Shown: positions 34,457-43,375 of the stretch, in pieces
How positions within the stretch are numbered: the stretch's first letter is position 1
Layout of the letters: every line of letters begins with the position of its first letter
From: Streptomyces mutomycini
GTDB taxonomy: Bacteria; Actinomycetota; Actinomycetes; Streptomycetales; Streptomycetaceae
NCBI RefSeq assembly: GCF_001700505.1
Contig: NZ_MAPV01000031.1
Location: 49,412 to 113,411 of the forward strand
Length of the DNA: 64,000 nt
Reading direction: 5' to 3'
Position numbers and translations under genes: made by a program
The notes under the pieces: model-generated
The model's database searches: none
What the model saw: only the letters and a program-made list of their open reading frames with translations
What the model was told of the DNA's origin: nothing

Positions 34457-34467
34457 TAGAGTTGACA

Positions 34468-34814
34468 CACTAGGGAGTTGAGCGTCACGCAAAGTCGCCA
34501 TGCATTCGAGACTTGACCGGGGGAGGGGTCCCGGGAGGCGCTCCGGCCATATGTGTGAGGGCCAAGGAGCCGGCGCCGACCGGGCGGACCGCCCGCCACA
34601 CTTGCGAGTTGTCAGCCACCCGCTACGGCAGACCCGGCTGACGAGAACGGGGTCCGCGCCGTCGACGGTGGGTGCGTGGCCGGCCACGGGCCGGTGGTCG
34701 GGTGTACTGGCCGGCCGGTCGCCGAACGAATCGCCCTCGGCCTGTGGTGCGACGCACGCGACGCGAGCCGGTCGCTCGGCGTCCCTGGACTCCCCATGAA
34801 AGGGGCTGCCTGAC
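34468..34814. other. intergenic, no gene seen
   Basis: About 350 bases between the GH81 promoter and the emfourin gene stop. Frames are short and overlap without coding character. Confidence 0.4.
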
Positions 34815-35093
34815 TCAGTAGCCCTCCCCGAGAAGCCGCTCGACCAACTGGAGTTCCATCTCCGTCAGTCCGGGGTCGGTGAACTCATGCGGGGGACGGC
34901 CGTCCACGGTCAGCGTGTAGTGGTATGCGTCGGGCGGGCCCGGACCGGCCGCCGGGGGCCGGTTGTCCGGCTCGGCGAGGAGCTGGTGGGCGAGTCGTTC
35001 CAGCTCCGCACCGTCGGACCGGCTGGACGTGTCCACCTCGGCCCGGTGGGGCACGCCGAGCATGCCTCCGCTTCTGATCAGCCGGATGCGCAT
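34815..35093 (-). CDS. emfourin-type protease inhibitor
   Basis: 92 residues from ATG 35093 (MRIRLIRSGGMLGVPHRAEV), ten bases after the protease gene ends. Emfourin is a small inhibitor encoded beside protealysin-like M4 proteases. The pattern here fits that family: an N-terminal strand I-L-RSGG, a central helix ERLAHQLLAE, and the YHYTLTVDGRPPHEF strand pair. It should bind the active site of the neighbouring protease inside the cell and keep it silent. It has no signal peptide, matching the leaderless protease. Confidence 0.88.
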   Translation of the reverse strand: MRIRLIRSGGMLGVPHRAEVDTSSRSDGAELERLAHQLLAEPDNRPPAAGPGPPDAYHYTLTVDGRPPHEFTDPGLTEMELQLVERLLGEGY

Positions 35094-35103
35094 GGCGTGG
35101 GGC

Positions 35104-36135
35104 TCACAGGACGCCGACGGTCCGCCACGCGTCTTCCACCGCGGTCAGCTCACTCCCCGAGTTGTAGAGCTGCTTCGCTGTGTTCGCCGTGGCATCCGCA
35201 AATTCGCGGAAGGTGCAGTTCTCGGAGAGCTGCCCGGAGATCATCGTCTCGTACCAGATGCGTCCCGCCTTCTCCCAGGCGAAGCCGCCGATGGCGGTCG
35301 CGGTCAGGTGGAAGGCGCGGTTGGGGATGCCGGAGTTGTCGTGAACGCCACCGTTGTCGAGCGCGGTGCGGATATAGCCGCTCATATGGTTCGGCTGGGA
35401 GTCCTTGCCGCCCAGCATCGGGTCGTCGAACGCCGAGCCGGGGTCCTTCATGGAACGCAGGGCCTGGCCATGCACCGCCGGGGTGAACAGGCCCGCCCCG
35501 ATCAGCCAGTCGGCCTGGCCGGCCGTCTGCTGCCGCGCGTACTGCTTCACGAGCGCGCCGAAGACATCCGAGACCGACTCGTTGAGTGCGCCCGACTCGT
35601 CCTGGTAGACGAAGCCGGCGGTGTACTGCGTGACCCCGTGAAAGAGTTCGTGGCTGACGATGTCGTGGGTGAGGGTGAAGTCGTTGAAAATGCGACCGTC
35701 ACCGTCCCCGAAGATCATCTGACTGCCGTCCCAGAGGGCGTTGTTGAACCGGCGACGATAGTGGACCGTCGCATCCAGCGGCAGGTTGGCGTCGTCGATG
35801 GAGTGGCGCCCGTAGACGTGTCGGAAGAACGTGAAGGTGAGACCAAGGCTTTCGTAGGCACGGTTGACAGTGCCGTCCAGCGTGGGGGCATCGCCTTCGC
35901 CCCTGACCTCGTTGCCGGGCAAGGCCATGCTGTTGTCGGTGTCGTAGACCGTCCGCGTCAGAACGAACTGTGTGGGCCGGGCTGGTGTCGTCAGGCTCGG
36001 CGTGTCGATCCGGTTCTGCCGGAAGTCGGCAGCGACGGCGAGCGTTTCCCGGGCGGCCTCGCGGACGTCGGGTTGGTCCGCCTCGGCCAGCTTTTCGAGG
36101 ATTTTCGGCGGGAGGATGTCACAGACGGGGCGCAT
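35104..36135 (-). CDS. protealysin-like M4 metallopeptidase
   Basis: 343 residues from ATG 36135 (GAAGGAGG upstream). There is no signal peptide. A short propeptide of about 50 residues begins MRPVCDILPPKILEKLAE, the protealysin-type N-terminus with a cysteine (Cys5) that may act as a switch. Catalytic elements are intact: HELFH (His162, Glu163, His166), the third zinc ligand in GALNESVSD (Glu186), and the HDNSGIPNRAFH motif. It is shorter than thermolysin and lacks PepSY/FTP domains. Probably cytoplasmic or released by a non-classical route. It is paired with emfourin. Confidence 0.93.
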   Translation of the reverse strand: MRPVCDILPPKILEKLAEADQPDVREAARETLAVAADFRQNRIDTPSLTTPARPTQFVLTRTVYDTDNSMALPGNEVRGEGDAPTLDGTVNRAYESLGLTFTFFRHVYGRHSIDDANLPLDATVHYRRRFNNALWDGSQMIFGDGDGRIFNDFTLTHDIVSHELFHGVTQYTAGFVYQDESGALNESVSDVFGALVKQYARQQTAGQADWLIGAGLFTPAVHGQALRSMKDPGSAFDDPMLGGKDSQPNHMSGYIRTALDNGGVHDNSGIPNRAFHLTATAIGGFAWEKAGRIWYETMISGQLSENCTFREFADATANTAKQLYNSGSELTAVEDAWRTVGVL

Positions 36136-36392
36136 GGGGATCCCTCCTTCTCAGAGGGCTGTTCGAGGAAAGCCACCGAGTCCCCTGCGCCGGGGGCTCG
36201 GTGCGGGAGCCGTGTGTTCAGGCGGGCAGGAGAAGTTCCATGCTTCTTATTCTGCGCCGGTGGGCGGAGTTGCGCATGTGAAGCGAGGCTTCGCGGGGTC
36301 GGCCCCGCCTTCCGCCCCGACCAACTCCCCCTGTCACGGCGGGGTGCCGACGACGCATCCTTTCGTCCGCCGGCGGGACCATGCGCGCGGGA

Positions 36393-36827
36393 TCAGCCGC
36401 CCCGCTTGACCGCGAGAAAGCTGGCTGTCTGGCCGGCGGCTGCCAGGTCGGGACCGCTGCCGTGATCCGCCGCGCGCAACACGGTCCCGGCAAGGGTCTG
36501 CTGCTGGTTCACCCCCGTCTGCCAGTGCGGGAGGATGATGCCGTCGTACTCGTAGTGGAAGTCCGAGATGGGCGTGTCCGGCTGTCCTTTGCCGGTCAGC
36601 GTGAAGTGCACGAGTGATGCGTTCGCGGCCTTCCCGGTGATGTCCATCGCGAGGAAGTCGTCGGGTGCGTCGGAGAAGACCAACGCTCCGCTGATCGCCC
36701 CGTCGGGCTCCACCGACAGCCTCAGCTCCAGCTGGGCGAACCGCAGCCGGTTGAAGTCGTCCACCGGTTCCGGCCGGTTGAGGAAGCTCCGGTAGGTGTA
36801 GGTTCCGGCCAGGTGTGCAGCGTCCAT
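36393..36827 (-). CDS. small protein paired with the tyrosinase
   Basis: 144 residues from ATG 36827, 19 bases after the tyrosinase gene and presumably co-transcribed. The sequence MDAAHLAGTYTYRSFLNRPE, LELRLSVEPDGAISGALVFS, LVHFTLTGKGQPDTPISDFH YEYDGIILPHW suggests an eight-stranded beta-barrel or sandwich. It is unlike the MelC1 copper chaperone: no signal peptide and few metal-binding histidines. By position it may be a partner, chaperone or substrate-supplying protein. No family recognised. Confidence 0.7.
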   Translation of the reverse strand: MDAAHLAGTYTYRSFLNRPEPVDDFNRLRFAQLELRLSVEPDGAISGALVFSDAPDDFLAMDITGKAANASLVHFTLTGKGQPDTPISDFHYEYDGIILPHWQTGVNQQQTLAGTVLRAADHGSGPDLAAAGQTASFLAVKRGG

Positions 36828-36846
36828 TCCGGCCTCCGTGTCTCGG

Positions 36847-38328
36847 TCAGGTGGTGCTCAGGGCGATGCTGCCGATGCGGGGACGCGAGCCGGGCGGCGG
36901 CGTCGGCACGGCCGCGAGAGCGAGTGTCTCCTCCCCGGCGCCGGGCGGCGGCGGGCCGAGCGGAGCCGGTGTCACCATGACTGGCGGAACGCCTTCGCCG
37001 TCCCACACGCCCAGCTGGCGCAGCTCGGTGAGGTGCTCGGTGATGTCGAACCTGAAGGTGAGCCCTCCACCACCGTGATGGTGGGTGCTGGCGCCGACCG
37101 CGCCGAAGAAGTGAACGTGGCCGATGAAGTACGGGCCCTCCGGGTCGAGGTCCTCCTCGTGGTCGGGGCGGGCGCCGACGAAGACCCGGTAGTTCGTCTG
37201 GGGTGGTGCGTCGGCGCGTACGTCGTCCATCGTGAGGATGGCGCGGTTCGGCGTCTGCGGTGAGGCGGCCTCCGGCAGGGCCCCGGCGCGGGCACCGGGC
37301 TCGGGGGTCAGTGGGACAGTGAGCGCGTCCGGGCCCAGGTCGGTCGGGCCCGAGGTGGCCGCCACCTGCTGCGGCGGGGGCTCGACGCCGGCCGCCAGTA
37401 TGGCGACCAACCGCTCGGGCGGCTTCAGCCCGACTCCGTCCGTCAGCGACTCGTAGACGTACCCGAGCACATTCTCGGACTGAAGGTCTTCGGACTTGAG
37501 CCCGACCTTGTCGCCCTGCGGGTTGCGGAAGGTGTGGGTGAAGCCGAGCCAGTCCGCGTCCGTCGGGTTCGTGTGCTCGGAGTTGCTCGCGATCCAAGCG
37601 GCCCAGAGACGGTCGATGTTGGCGTGGTGCAGCCAGAAGATGGGGTCACGGGGTGAGAAGAACTGCGACATCACTCCTCCCACGTAACCGTGGATGAGGT
37701 TGTGCGGCTGCCCTTCCAGCAGTCCGGACTGCCCGTTGCCGTGCAGGAGCTCGCTGTCGGTGTACTCGCTGCCGAACTGCGTCACGCCCGTGAAGCGCGG
37801 GGCCTGCATGGCCCTGTACGGGTTGGTCTCGGTCCACCCGATGGGTGCTCCCAGGGCGGCACCCGGGCTGCGATCGGGTTCCGCGAGGAACAGCGGGTTG
37901 TCGCCGTCGTCGTCGGGCCAGCCCGGGCTGCGGAAGGCGCTCGGCAGGCGACGGCATTCCAGGGATTCCGGGCTGTCCGGGTCGCCGTTCGTCACCCGAG
38001 TGTAGTTCCAGTACGGCAGTGCCCAGTCGTCGGGTCCGTCCAGCTCGTTCTGGATGACATCGCGCACGATCTCCTCGAAGCAGAGGATGTAGGCGCGGTG
38101 CCAGGGCAGGAAGAACCAGCCACCGTGCGGACAGTTGTTCCATTCCGGGTTGGGGCCGGGGTTTTCCGCTTTCTCGCCGTGGATGTTGGCCTGCCAGAGC
38201 CAGCTGTTCGGCTCCGGTTCCGGCCTGTCCCGCATCCGCCGTACCGCTCGCGCGTACCAGAGAAGCTGGGGGTCCCAGGAATCTGTCATCCTCGTCGTAT
38301 CGCGACGCACTCGAGCAGCTTGGGCCAT
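36847..38328 (-). CDS. tyrosinase/polyphenol-oxidase family copper protein
   Basis: 493 residues from ATG 38328, preceded by GGAAGGG. Type-3 copper ligands are in place: CuA His50 (ANIHG), His68 (NNCPHGGWFF) and His77 (LPWHRAY); CuB His209 and His213 (GQPHNLIHGYVGG) and His235 (FWLHHANIDRLWAAW). It is much longer than Streptomyces MelC2 (about 270): a 230-residue C-terminal region adds FNEG-free beta domains (PQTNYRVFVGARP, YFIGHVHFFGAVGASTHHHG). Cys66-Pro-His68 resembles the Cys-x-His thioether of fungal and mollusc enzymes. No signal peptide. Probably oxidises phenols; the natural substrate is unknown. Confidence 0.9.
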   Translation of the reverse strand: MAQAARVRRDTTRMTDSWDPQLLWYARAVRRMRDRPEPEPNSWLWQANIHGEKAENPGPNPEWNNCPHGGWFFLPWHRAYILCFEEIVRDVIQNELDGPDDWALPYWNYTRVTNGDPDSPESLECRRLPSAFRSPGWPDDDGDNPLFLAEPDRSPGAALGAPIGWTETNPYRAMQAPRFTGVTQFGSEYTDSELLHGNGQSGLLEGQPHNLIHGYVGGVMSQFFSPRDPIFWLHHANIDRLWAAWIASNSEHTNPTDADWLGFTHTFRNPQGDKVGLKSEDLQSENVLGYVYESLTDGVGLKPPERLVAILAAGVEPPPQQVAATSGPTDLGPDALTVPLTPEPGARAGALPEAASPQTPNRAILTMDDVRADAPPQTNYRVFVGARPDHEEDLDPEGPYFIGHVHFFGAVGASTHHHGGGGLTFRFDITEHLTELRQLGVWDGEGVPPVMVTPAPLGPPPPGAGEETLALAAVPTPPPGSRPRIGSIALSTT

Positions 38329-38834
38329 GGTTCTGCCCTTCCGGTGAAGAGAGTGGCTGCGGCCGCGCCACTCGGCTTCGGCCGAGGCGCGGGCGCAAGG
38401 GCGCGGCAGCGGCTGAGGGGCGTGCCGCGCAGCCCCCGAGTGGGGTGACCATTCCAGCATCGCATCGGGTCACGGACCCGCAAGTCAACGGCGCGCGGCC
38501 GGAACGGCAGGCGGGGTTAGCGCAGGACCAACAAGCCGCAACGGTGACGGCAGCCGAGCGAGTCGGCCGCGAGGAGCACGGGCGCTGTCGGCAGCGCCCC
38601 GGCCAGGTGCCGACGCCGGGCCGGGGTCGGGGCGGTGCCCGCGTTCCGCAACAGCCCGCCCGCGACGACGGCGAGCAGCAGCCGGTGCGTCCACTCCGGC
38701 ACGAGTGCCCCCAAAGCGACCCAGCCCCTGGGAGTGCACGGTCACGCCGTCACCACGGGAACCGGGGCGGGCAGAGCCACCGTCATGCCCTCGACCAGCC
38801 GGTGCGGCACTGGGCCGTCTTTTTCGGATCTTGC
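38329..38834. other. no firm gene; one possible small hydrophobic protein
   Basis: About 500 bases. On the minus strand 38714-38517 a 65-residue frame (MGALVPEWTHRLLLAVVAGG onward) has high third-position GC and a hydrophobic centre, with TTG as its only start and no ribosome-binding site. It may be the relic of a membrane protein. Confidence 0.35.
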
Positions 38835-39428
38835 ATGATGACCGGCATGAACACGGAATTCTGTGACCCAGCCGAGTTGGCCGCCCTCCGCGAGATCTTC
38901 GCGTCCCGTCCCGATGCGGTGCCGCCGGCCGGTTGGGAGGCGGTGCGGTCCTTCGAAGCCGAGCACGGCGTCGTGCTCCCGGAGCCGTACCGCACGTTCG
39001 TGGCGGAGATCTGCGACGGGCTGCGCGCCGGACCGCCCTACTACGGTCTGCTGCCCCTCGCGATAACGCCCTCGGACTGGGGCTCGGACCGCCCCGAGCG
39101 CCTGCTTGCCGAGCCTTTTCCGCTCACAGCGGCATGGCTGTGGGAGGAAGAAGAGGAGGCCGAAGAGGCACTGCCGGGGCAAGAGTTCGAGACCCGGATG
39201 GACTCTGTGTTCGGCCACGGCTCACTGTTGCTGGGCACCGACGGCTGCGGCATGTACTGGCACCTGATCGTCACCGGCCCGCAGCGCGGTCACATCTGGC
39301 TGATCGACGAGAACGGTGCGATTCCCTTCGGCACCCGACCGGGCACCTCCCTGATGCCGGGCTCGCCCGGTTTCGCGGGGTGGGTGACCCATTGGGCCCA
39401 GGGCCGCTCCTGGTTCGCGGATGTGTAG
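38835..39428 (+). CDS. SMI1/KNR4 (SUKH) family protein
   Basis: 197 residues from ATG 38835; ATGs at 38838 and 38847 are equally possible and no good ribosome-binding site decides. The SUKH core is visible: PAGWEAVRSFEAEHGVVLPE PYRTFVAEICDGLRAG, a central acidic helix EEEEEAEEALPGQEF, and MDSVFGHGSLLLGTDGCGMY WHLIVTGPQRGHIWLIDENG. SUKH proteins are often immunity proteins for polymorphic toxins, but no toxin gene is seen nearby. Cytoplasmic. Confidence 0.88.
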   Translation: MMTGMNTEFCDPAELAALREIFASRPDAVPPAGWEAVRSFEAEHGVVLPEPYRTFVAEICDGLRAGPPYYGLLPLAITPSDWGSDRPERLLAEPFPLTAAWLWEEEEEAEEALPGQEFETRMDSVFGHGSLLLGTDGCGMYWHLIVTGPQRGHIWLIDENGAIPFGTRPGTSLMPGSPGFAGWVTHWAQGRSWFADV

Positions 39429-39477
39429 CGAGACGATCAGAAGAAGCGGCCTTGGCGTTTCTTCCAATCATCTGATC

Positions 39478-39620
39478 GTTGGTCTGGGTGCGTCGTTGGC
39501 TGATGCCCAGTGGGCGAGGATCGAGCTGTTGCTGCCTGATCGGACGCCGATGCGGGGTGGTCGCCGGCGCGATCACCGCCTTGTGACTGATGCGATCGCG
39601 TTCACGGCTGTTCCAGCGGC
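39478..39620 (+). mobile_element. IS5-family transposase remnant
   Basis: The frame reads LADAQWARIELLLPDRTPMR GGRRRDHRLVTDAIAF, the DUF4096 N-terminus of IS5-group transposases (LSDAQW--IEPLLP------GGR-RDHR-V-DAI). The match stops near 39600 and the catalytic DDE domain is absent. No terminal repeats could be paired. It is a fossil lying between the SUKH gene and the LAL operon. Confidence 0.78.
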
Positions 39621-39817
39621 AAGCCCGTCTGGTGAGCCGGACCGCGATCATTCTCGGCGACGCTTTCCGAACCGCCAGTGCTCACACCCGCATCAGACGC
39701 TCGGCCAGGGCCCTCCGCCCCGCTGGAAGGCGGTCTGTCCGAGCAGAGTGCGGTTCTCCTGGCAGCCCTGTCCCGGTGAGTGCCGTACTCCGGCCGCCTC
39801 CCTTACAGTGGGCTCCT

Positions 39818-42484
39818 GTGCTTTACGGAAGATCTGCGGAAATCAGCGCGCTCGACGAGGTGATCGCACAGGCCCACCATGGCTGCGGCGGGGCGGTGGT
39901 GCTCCGGGGTGAGGCCGGTGCGGGCAAGACCGCCCTGCTCGACGCAGTAGCCGCGCGGGGCGAGGCGATGAAGGTGCTGCGGACCGGCGGCTTCGAGTCC
40001 GAGTCCGACCTGGCGTTCGCGGCGCTGCACCAACTGCTGTGGCCGGTGGCCGGGTCGCTCGTCGCGCTGCCCGGGCCGCAGCGCGATGCCGTGCGAGCGG
40101 CCCTGGGGCAGGCCGTCGGCGGCGCAGGCGACCGCTTCCTACTGGGCGCCGGCGTGCTGTCGTTGCTGGTCGAGGCCGCCGGCCCGGAGGGCCTGATCTG
40201 CGTGGTCGACGATTTCCAATGGGTCGACCGGGCTTCGGCCGATGCGCTGCTGTTCGCCGCCAGGCGTCTGGGTACCGAACGGATCGCGATGTTGTTCGCC
40301 GTCCGCGGCGACGCTCCTGTCAAGGGCGTGTCGTCGACGGTGGGCGTGCGCGGCCTGCCCGAGGATGCCGCGGCCGCGTTGTTGGAGTCCCGGCACGGGC
40401 TGCTGGCCGCCCCGGTGAGACGGGAACTCATCACGCTGACCGGGGCGAACCCCCTGGCCCTGAATGAGATTGCCGCCCGGCTGACGCCCGCGCAACTATC
40501 CGGCTGCGAACCGCTGCCCGACCCGCTGCCCGGTGGTGCCCGGCTTTTCGGCGACCGGGTGACCGGGTTGTCGGCCCACGCCCGGCTGGTCGCCCTGCTC
40601 GCCGCTGTCGAGACCGATGTCGAGGTGGTCCTGCTTGCCGCCGAGCGGCTGGCGGTGGGGGCGGGGGCAGCGGCCTTCGCCGAGCTGGAGGAGAGCGGGC
40701 TGGCCGAGGTGTCGGGTACTGGCATGCGTTTCCGTCACCCGCTCATGCGATCCGCGATCCACGAGGCGGCCGCTGCCGCCGAGGTCCGCCGCGTGCACGC
40801 CGTCCTGGCGGAGCTGACCGCCGGCGATCGTAGGGCCTGGCACCTGGCCAAAGCCGCCCTGGGCCAGGCCGAGCCGGTCGCCGTCGCGCTGGTGGAGGTC
40901 GCCGAGCGGGCTCGCGACCGCGGCGGGTACGGCGCTGCCGCTACCGCCCTGGCCAGGGCAGCCGAGCTGACTCCCGAGCCGCGCGCCCGCGCGGTCCGGC
41001 TGAAGGACGCCGCCGTGGCGGCCTGGCTCGCCGGCCGGCCGGGACAGGCCGAATCGCTGTTGGCCGAGGCACGCGAAGGGGTCGGCAGGGACAGCTCGCT
41101 CGCGATGGAGATCGCCCAGCTCCGGGGCCGGTTCGAGTTGAACTCGGGCAATGCCGCCGAGGCCGTGCGGATCCTGGTGGCGGGAGACAGCCTGGACATG
41201 CTGGCCGACGCTGTGGAGGCGGCCTCGTTCGTCGGTGACACGGAGGCCGTCGTCGAGCTCGGCCGACGGGCGGCGGCGCACCCCGAGGGATTCCTGAGGG
41301 ACACGGTGGCCGGAATCGGGCTGACTCTGAACGGTGACGCTGCCGGGCCGGGCCTGCTGCGACGGGCACTGGCGAGGGCCGCCGAGCTGGAAGATGCGGC
41401 GGGCTACCTGTGGGCGGCGGCCGCGGCCAGCGCTCTGGGCGAGGCGGATGTGGCGACTGAGATGGCCGAGCGGGCCGGACGAGTGGCCAGGGTGTCGGGG
41501 ATGACCGGGCAGTTGCCCGTCGTGCTGGAGTTCGTAGCGACCGCCGATCGCCTCGCCGGGCGGCTCGCGCGCAGCCAGGCCGTCTCCGAGGAGGGCCTGG
41601 CGCTCGCACGGGAGGCCGGGTACGGGAACACGGTTGCCGCGCACCTGGCCAATCTGGCGGTGCTGGCGGCTCTGCGGGGCGAGGAGGAGCCCTGCGAACA
41701 GCAGGCCCGCGAGGCGCTGGCCATCGCGCTGCCGCACCGCGTGGGACTGCATGCGGGGGTGGCCGCGTACGCGTTGGCGATGCTTGACCTGTGCCTGGGC
41801 CGCTACGCCACGGCGCACGACCGCTTCAGGGCGATCGAGGCGGCCGGGCCGGGCGCGGGGCATCCGACCGTGGTCTGGCGGACCATGCCGGACCGGGTGG
41901 AGGCCGCTGTAGGTGCGGGCGATGAGGCCGGTGCCCGAGTGGCGCTTTCGGCCTACGAGCGATCGACCGAGCACGCCGCGACGTCCGAGTCGCGCGCGCT
42001 GCTGGCACGCTGCCGAGGCCTGGCCGAATCGGCTGAGGAGGCTTTCGGTGAGGCGCTGCGGCTGCACACCAACCCGTTCGAGGCGGCCAGGACGGCCCTG
42101 TTGCTGGGTGAGCGTCTGCGCCGCGCACAGCGGCCAGGTCAGGCGCGAGCGCATCTGCGGATGGCGTGGGAGATTTTCGAGCAGGCCGGTGCCAGGCCGT
42201 GGGCGCGGCGCGCGCAGGAGGAGTTGCGGGCGGCGGGCGAGAACGCCGGCGCCCCGCCCCCCAGTGTGCTCGACGCGCTGACCCCGCAGGAACTGCGCAT
42301 CGCCGGCTTGGTCGCCGATGGGTTGTCGAGCAAGGAGATCGCCGCCCAGCTCTTCCTGAGCCCGCGTACGGTCGAGTACCACCTGTACAAGATCTATCCG
42401 AAGCTGGGCATCGGCTCCCGTACGGGTCTGGCGCGGCTGGTAGTTCTACGGAAGGCGCCCGTAGTCGCGGACGACATGCTTTGA
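39818..42484 (+). CDS. LAL-type LuxR-family transcriptional activator with AAA ATPase
   Basis: 888 residues from GTG 39818. TACAGT (39804-39809) lies eight bases upstream, so the transcript is probably leaderless. The N-terminal P-loop ATPase has Walker A GEAGAGKT (31-38) and Walker B LICVVDDFQWVD (about 127-138). A long helical, TPR-like middle follows (about 350-800). The C-terminal LuxR helix-turn-helix reads LTPQELRIAGLVADGLSSKE IAAQLFLSPRTVEYHLYKIY. These large regulators usually activate secondary-metabolite or catabolic genes. Three genes follow at 3, 9 and -4 bases, so it probably controls its own operon. Confidence 0.95.
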   Translation: MLYGRSAEISALDEVIAQAHHGCGGAVVLRGEAGAGKTALLDAVAARGEAMKVLRTGGFESESDLAFAALHQLLWPVAGSLVALPGPQRDAVRAALGQAVGGAGDRFLLGAGVLSLLVEAAGPEGLICVVDDFQWVDRASADALLFAARRLGTERIAMLFAVRGDAPVKGVSSTVGVRGLPEDAAAALLESRHGLLAAPVRRELITLTGANPLALNEIAARLTPAQLSGCEPLPDPLPGGARLFGDRVTGLSAHARLVALLAAVETDVEVVLLAAERLAVGAGAAAFAELEESGLAEVSGTGMRFRHPLMRSAIHEAAAAAEVRRVHAVLAELTAGDRRAWHLAKAALGQAEPVAVALVEVAERARDRGGYGAAATALARAAELTPEPRARAVRLKDAAVAAWLAGRPGQAESLLAEAREGVGRDSSLAMEIAQLRGRFELNSGNAAEAVRILVAGDSLDMLADAVEAASFVGDTEAVVELGRRAAAHPEGFLRDTVAGIGLTLNGDAAGPGLLRRALARAAELEDAAGYLWAAAAASALGEADVATEMAERAGRVARVSGMTGQLPVVLEFVATADRLAGRLARSQAVSEEGLALAREAGYGNTVAAHLANLAVLAALRGEEEPCEQQAREALAIALPHRVGLHAGVAAYALAMLDLCLGRYATAHDRFRAIEAAGPGAGHPTVVWRTMPDRVEAAVGAGDEAGARVALSAYERSTEHAATSESRALLARCRGLAESAEEAFGEALRLHTNPFEAARTALLLGERLRRAQRPGQARAHLRMAWEIFEQAGARPWARRAQEELRAAGENAGAPPPSVLDALTPQELRIAGLVADGLSSKEIAAQLFLSPRTVEYHLYKIYPKLGIGSRTGLARLVVLRKAPVVADDML

Positions 42485-42487
42485 GGC

Positions 42488-43366
42488 ATGCAAAAAGTCA
42501 CCCTCTGGAGTGAGGAATTCGGTGCCGAGACGGACGCGCCGATCCTGTTGATCATGGGTTCGATGTCGCAGGGCATCCTGTGGCCGGACGAGTTCGTCGG
42601 CCGCCTGACCGCCGGAGGCCGCCGGGTGATCCGGTACGACCACCGTGACACCGGCATGTCGGGCACCGTCGACTTCGCGACCGATCCGTACACCTGGGAC
42701 GACATCAAGAACGACGTCTACCGCGTGCTTGCGGCCCACGGCCTGGACAGCGCCCACCTGATTGGTCACTCGGCGGGTGGGCTGCTCGGCCAGCTCATCG
42801 CCGTGGAGGTGCCGGAGCGGGTACGGTCGCTGACCGTCATCGCCTCCTCGCCGCTCGGTGGCGGCGAGGGCCAGGTGCTCCTGCGGGCCCTGATGGGCCA
42901 GTCCCAGCCCGAGGGCAGCCTGCCGGAGCCGAAGCCGGAGTTCGTGGAATTCTTCCGCGCGCTGATGGCCGCCCCGCCCGCCCAGGACCGCCGCGCGCTG
43001 ATCGACAGCATGATCGCCGAGCAGCGCGTGCTGCACGGCACCGGGCTGCCTTTCGACGAGGACGCGGCGCGCCGACTGCAGGAACGCGTCTACGGCCGGG
43101 CTCGCGACCTGTCCGCGACGGCCAACCACCGGCTGGCCGCAGGGGCCGGCCCCGACTTTGAGCCGGTGGACGCGCTGCACCGGGTGCAGGCGCCCACGCT
43201 GGTCATCGAAGGCAGCCACGAGCCGGTCAAACCGGGGCACGGCGCGATCATCGCCGAGCAGATCCCGGGGGCGCGGCTGATGACCGTGGCGGGCATGGGG
43301 CACACGCTGCCGCTGGAGACCCACCAGGAGCTGGCCGACGCGATCCTCACACACACGGCCGAGTGA
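42488..43366 (+). CDS. alpha/beta hydrolase
   Basis: 292 residues from ATG 42488, three bases after the regulator. Typical alpha/beta hydrolase: LLIMGSMSQGILWPDEFVG holds the oxyanion-hole region, VIRYDHRDTGMS, the nucleophile elbow GHSAGG (Ser95), PTLVIEGSHEPVKPGHG with the acid, and GMGHTLPLETHQELA with the catalytic His. It resembles the aclacinomycin methylesterase/RdmC-like branch by its DHRDTG motif, but substrate is not predictable. Located between a regulator and an ABC exporter, it may inactivate or release a molecule the transporter handles. Confidence 0.9.
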   Translation: MQKVTLWSEEFGAETDAPILLIMGSMSQGILWPDEFVGRLTAGGRRVIRYDHRDTGMSGTVDFATDPYTWDDIKNDVYRVLAAHGLDSAHLIGHSAGGLLGQLIAVEVPERVRSLTVIASSPLGGGEGQVLLRALMGQSQPEGSLPEPKPEFVEFFRALMAAPPAQDRRALIDSMIAEQRVLHGTGLPFDEDAARRLQERVYGRARDLSATANHRLAAGAGPDFEPVDALHRVQAPTLVIEGSHEPVKPGHGAIIAEQIPGARLMTVAGMGHTLPLETHQELADAILTHTAE

Positions 43367-43375
43367 GGAAGTCTG

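Noticed and set aside
40496..42382. Long minus-strand frame opposite the LAL regulator
   Set aside because: Shadow frame; the plus strand has Walker and LuxR motifs throughout.
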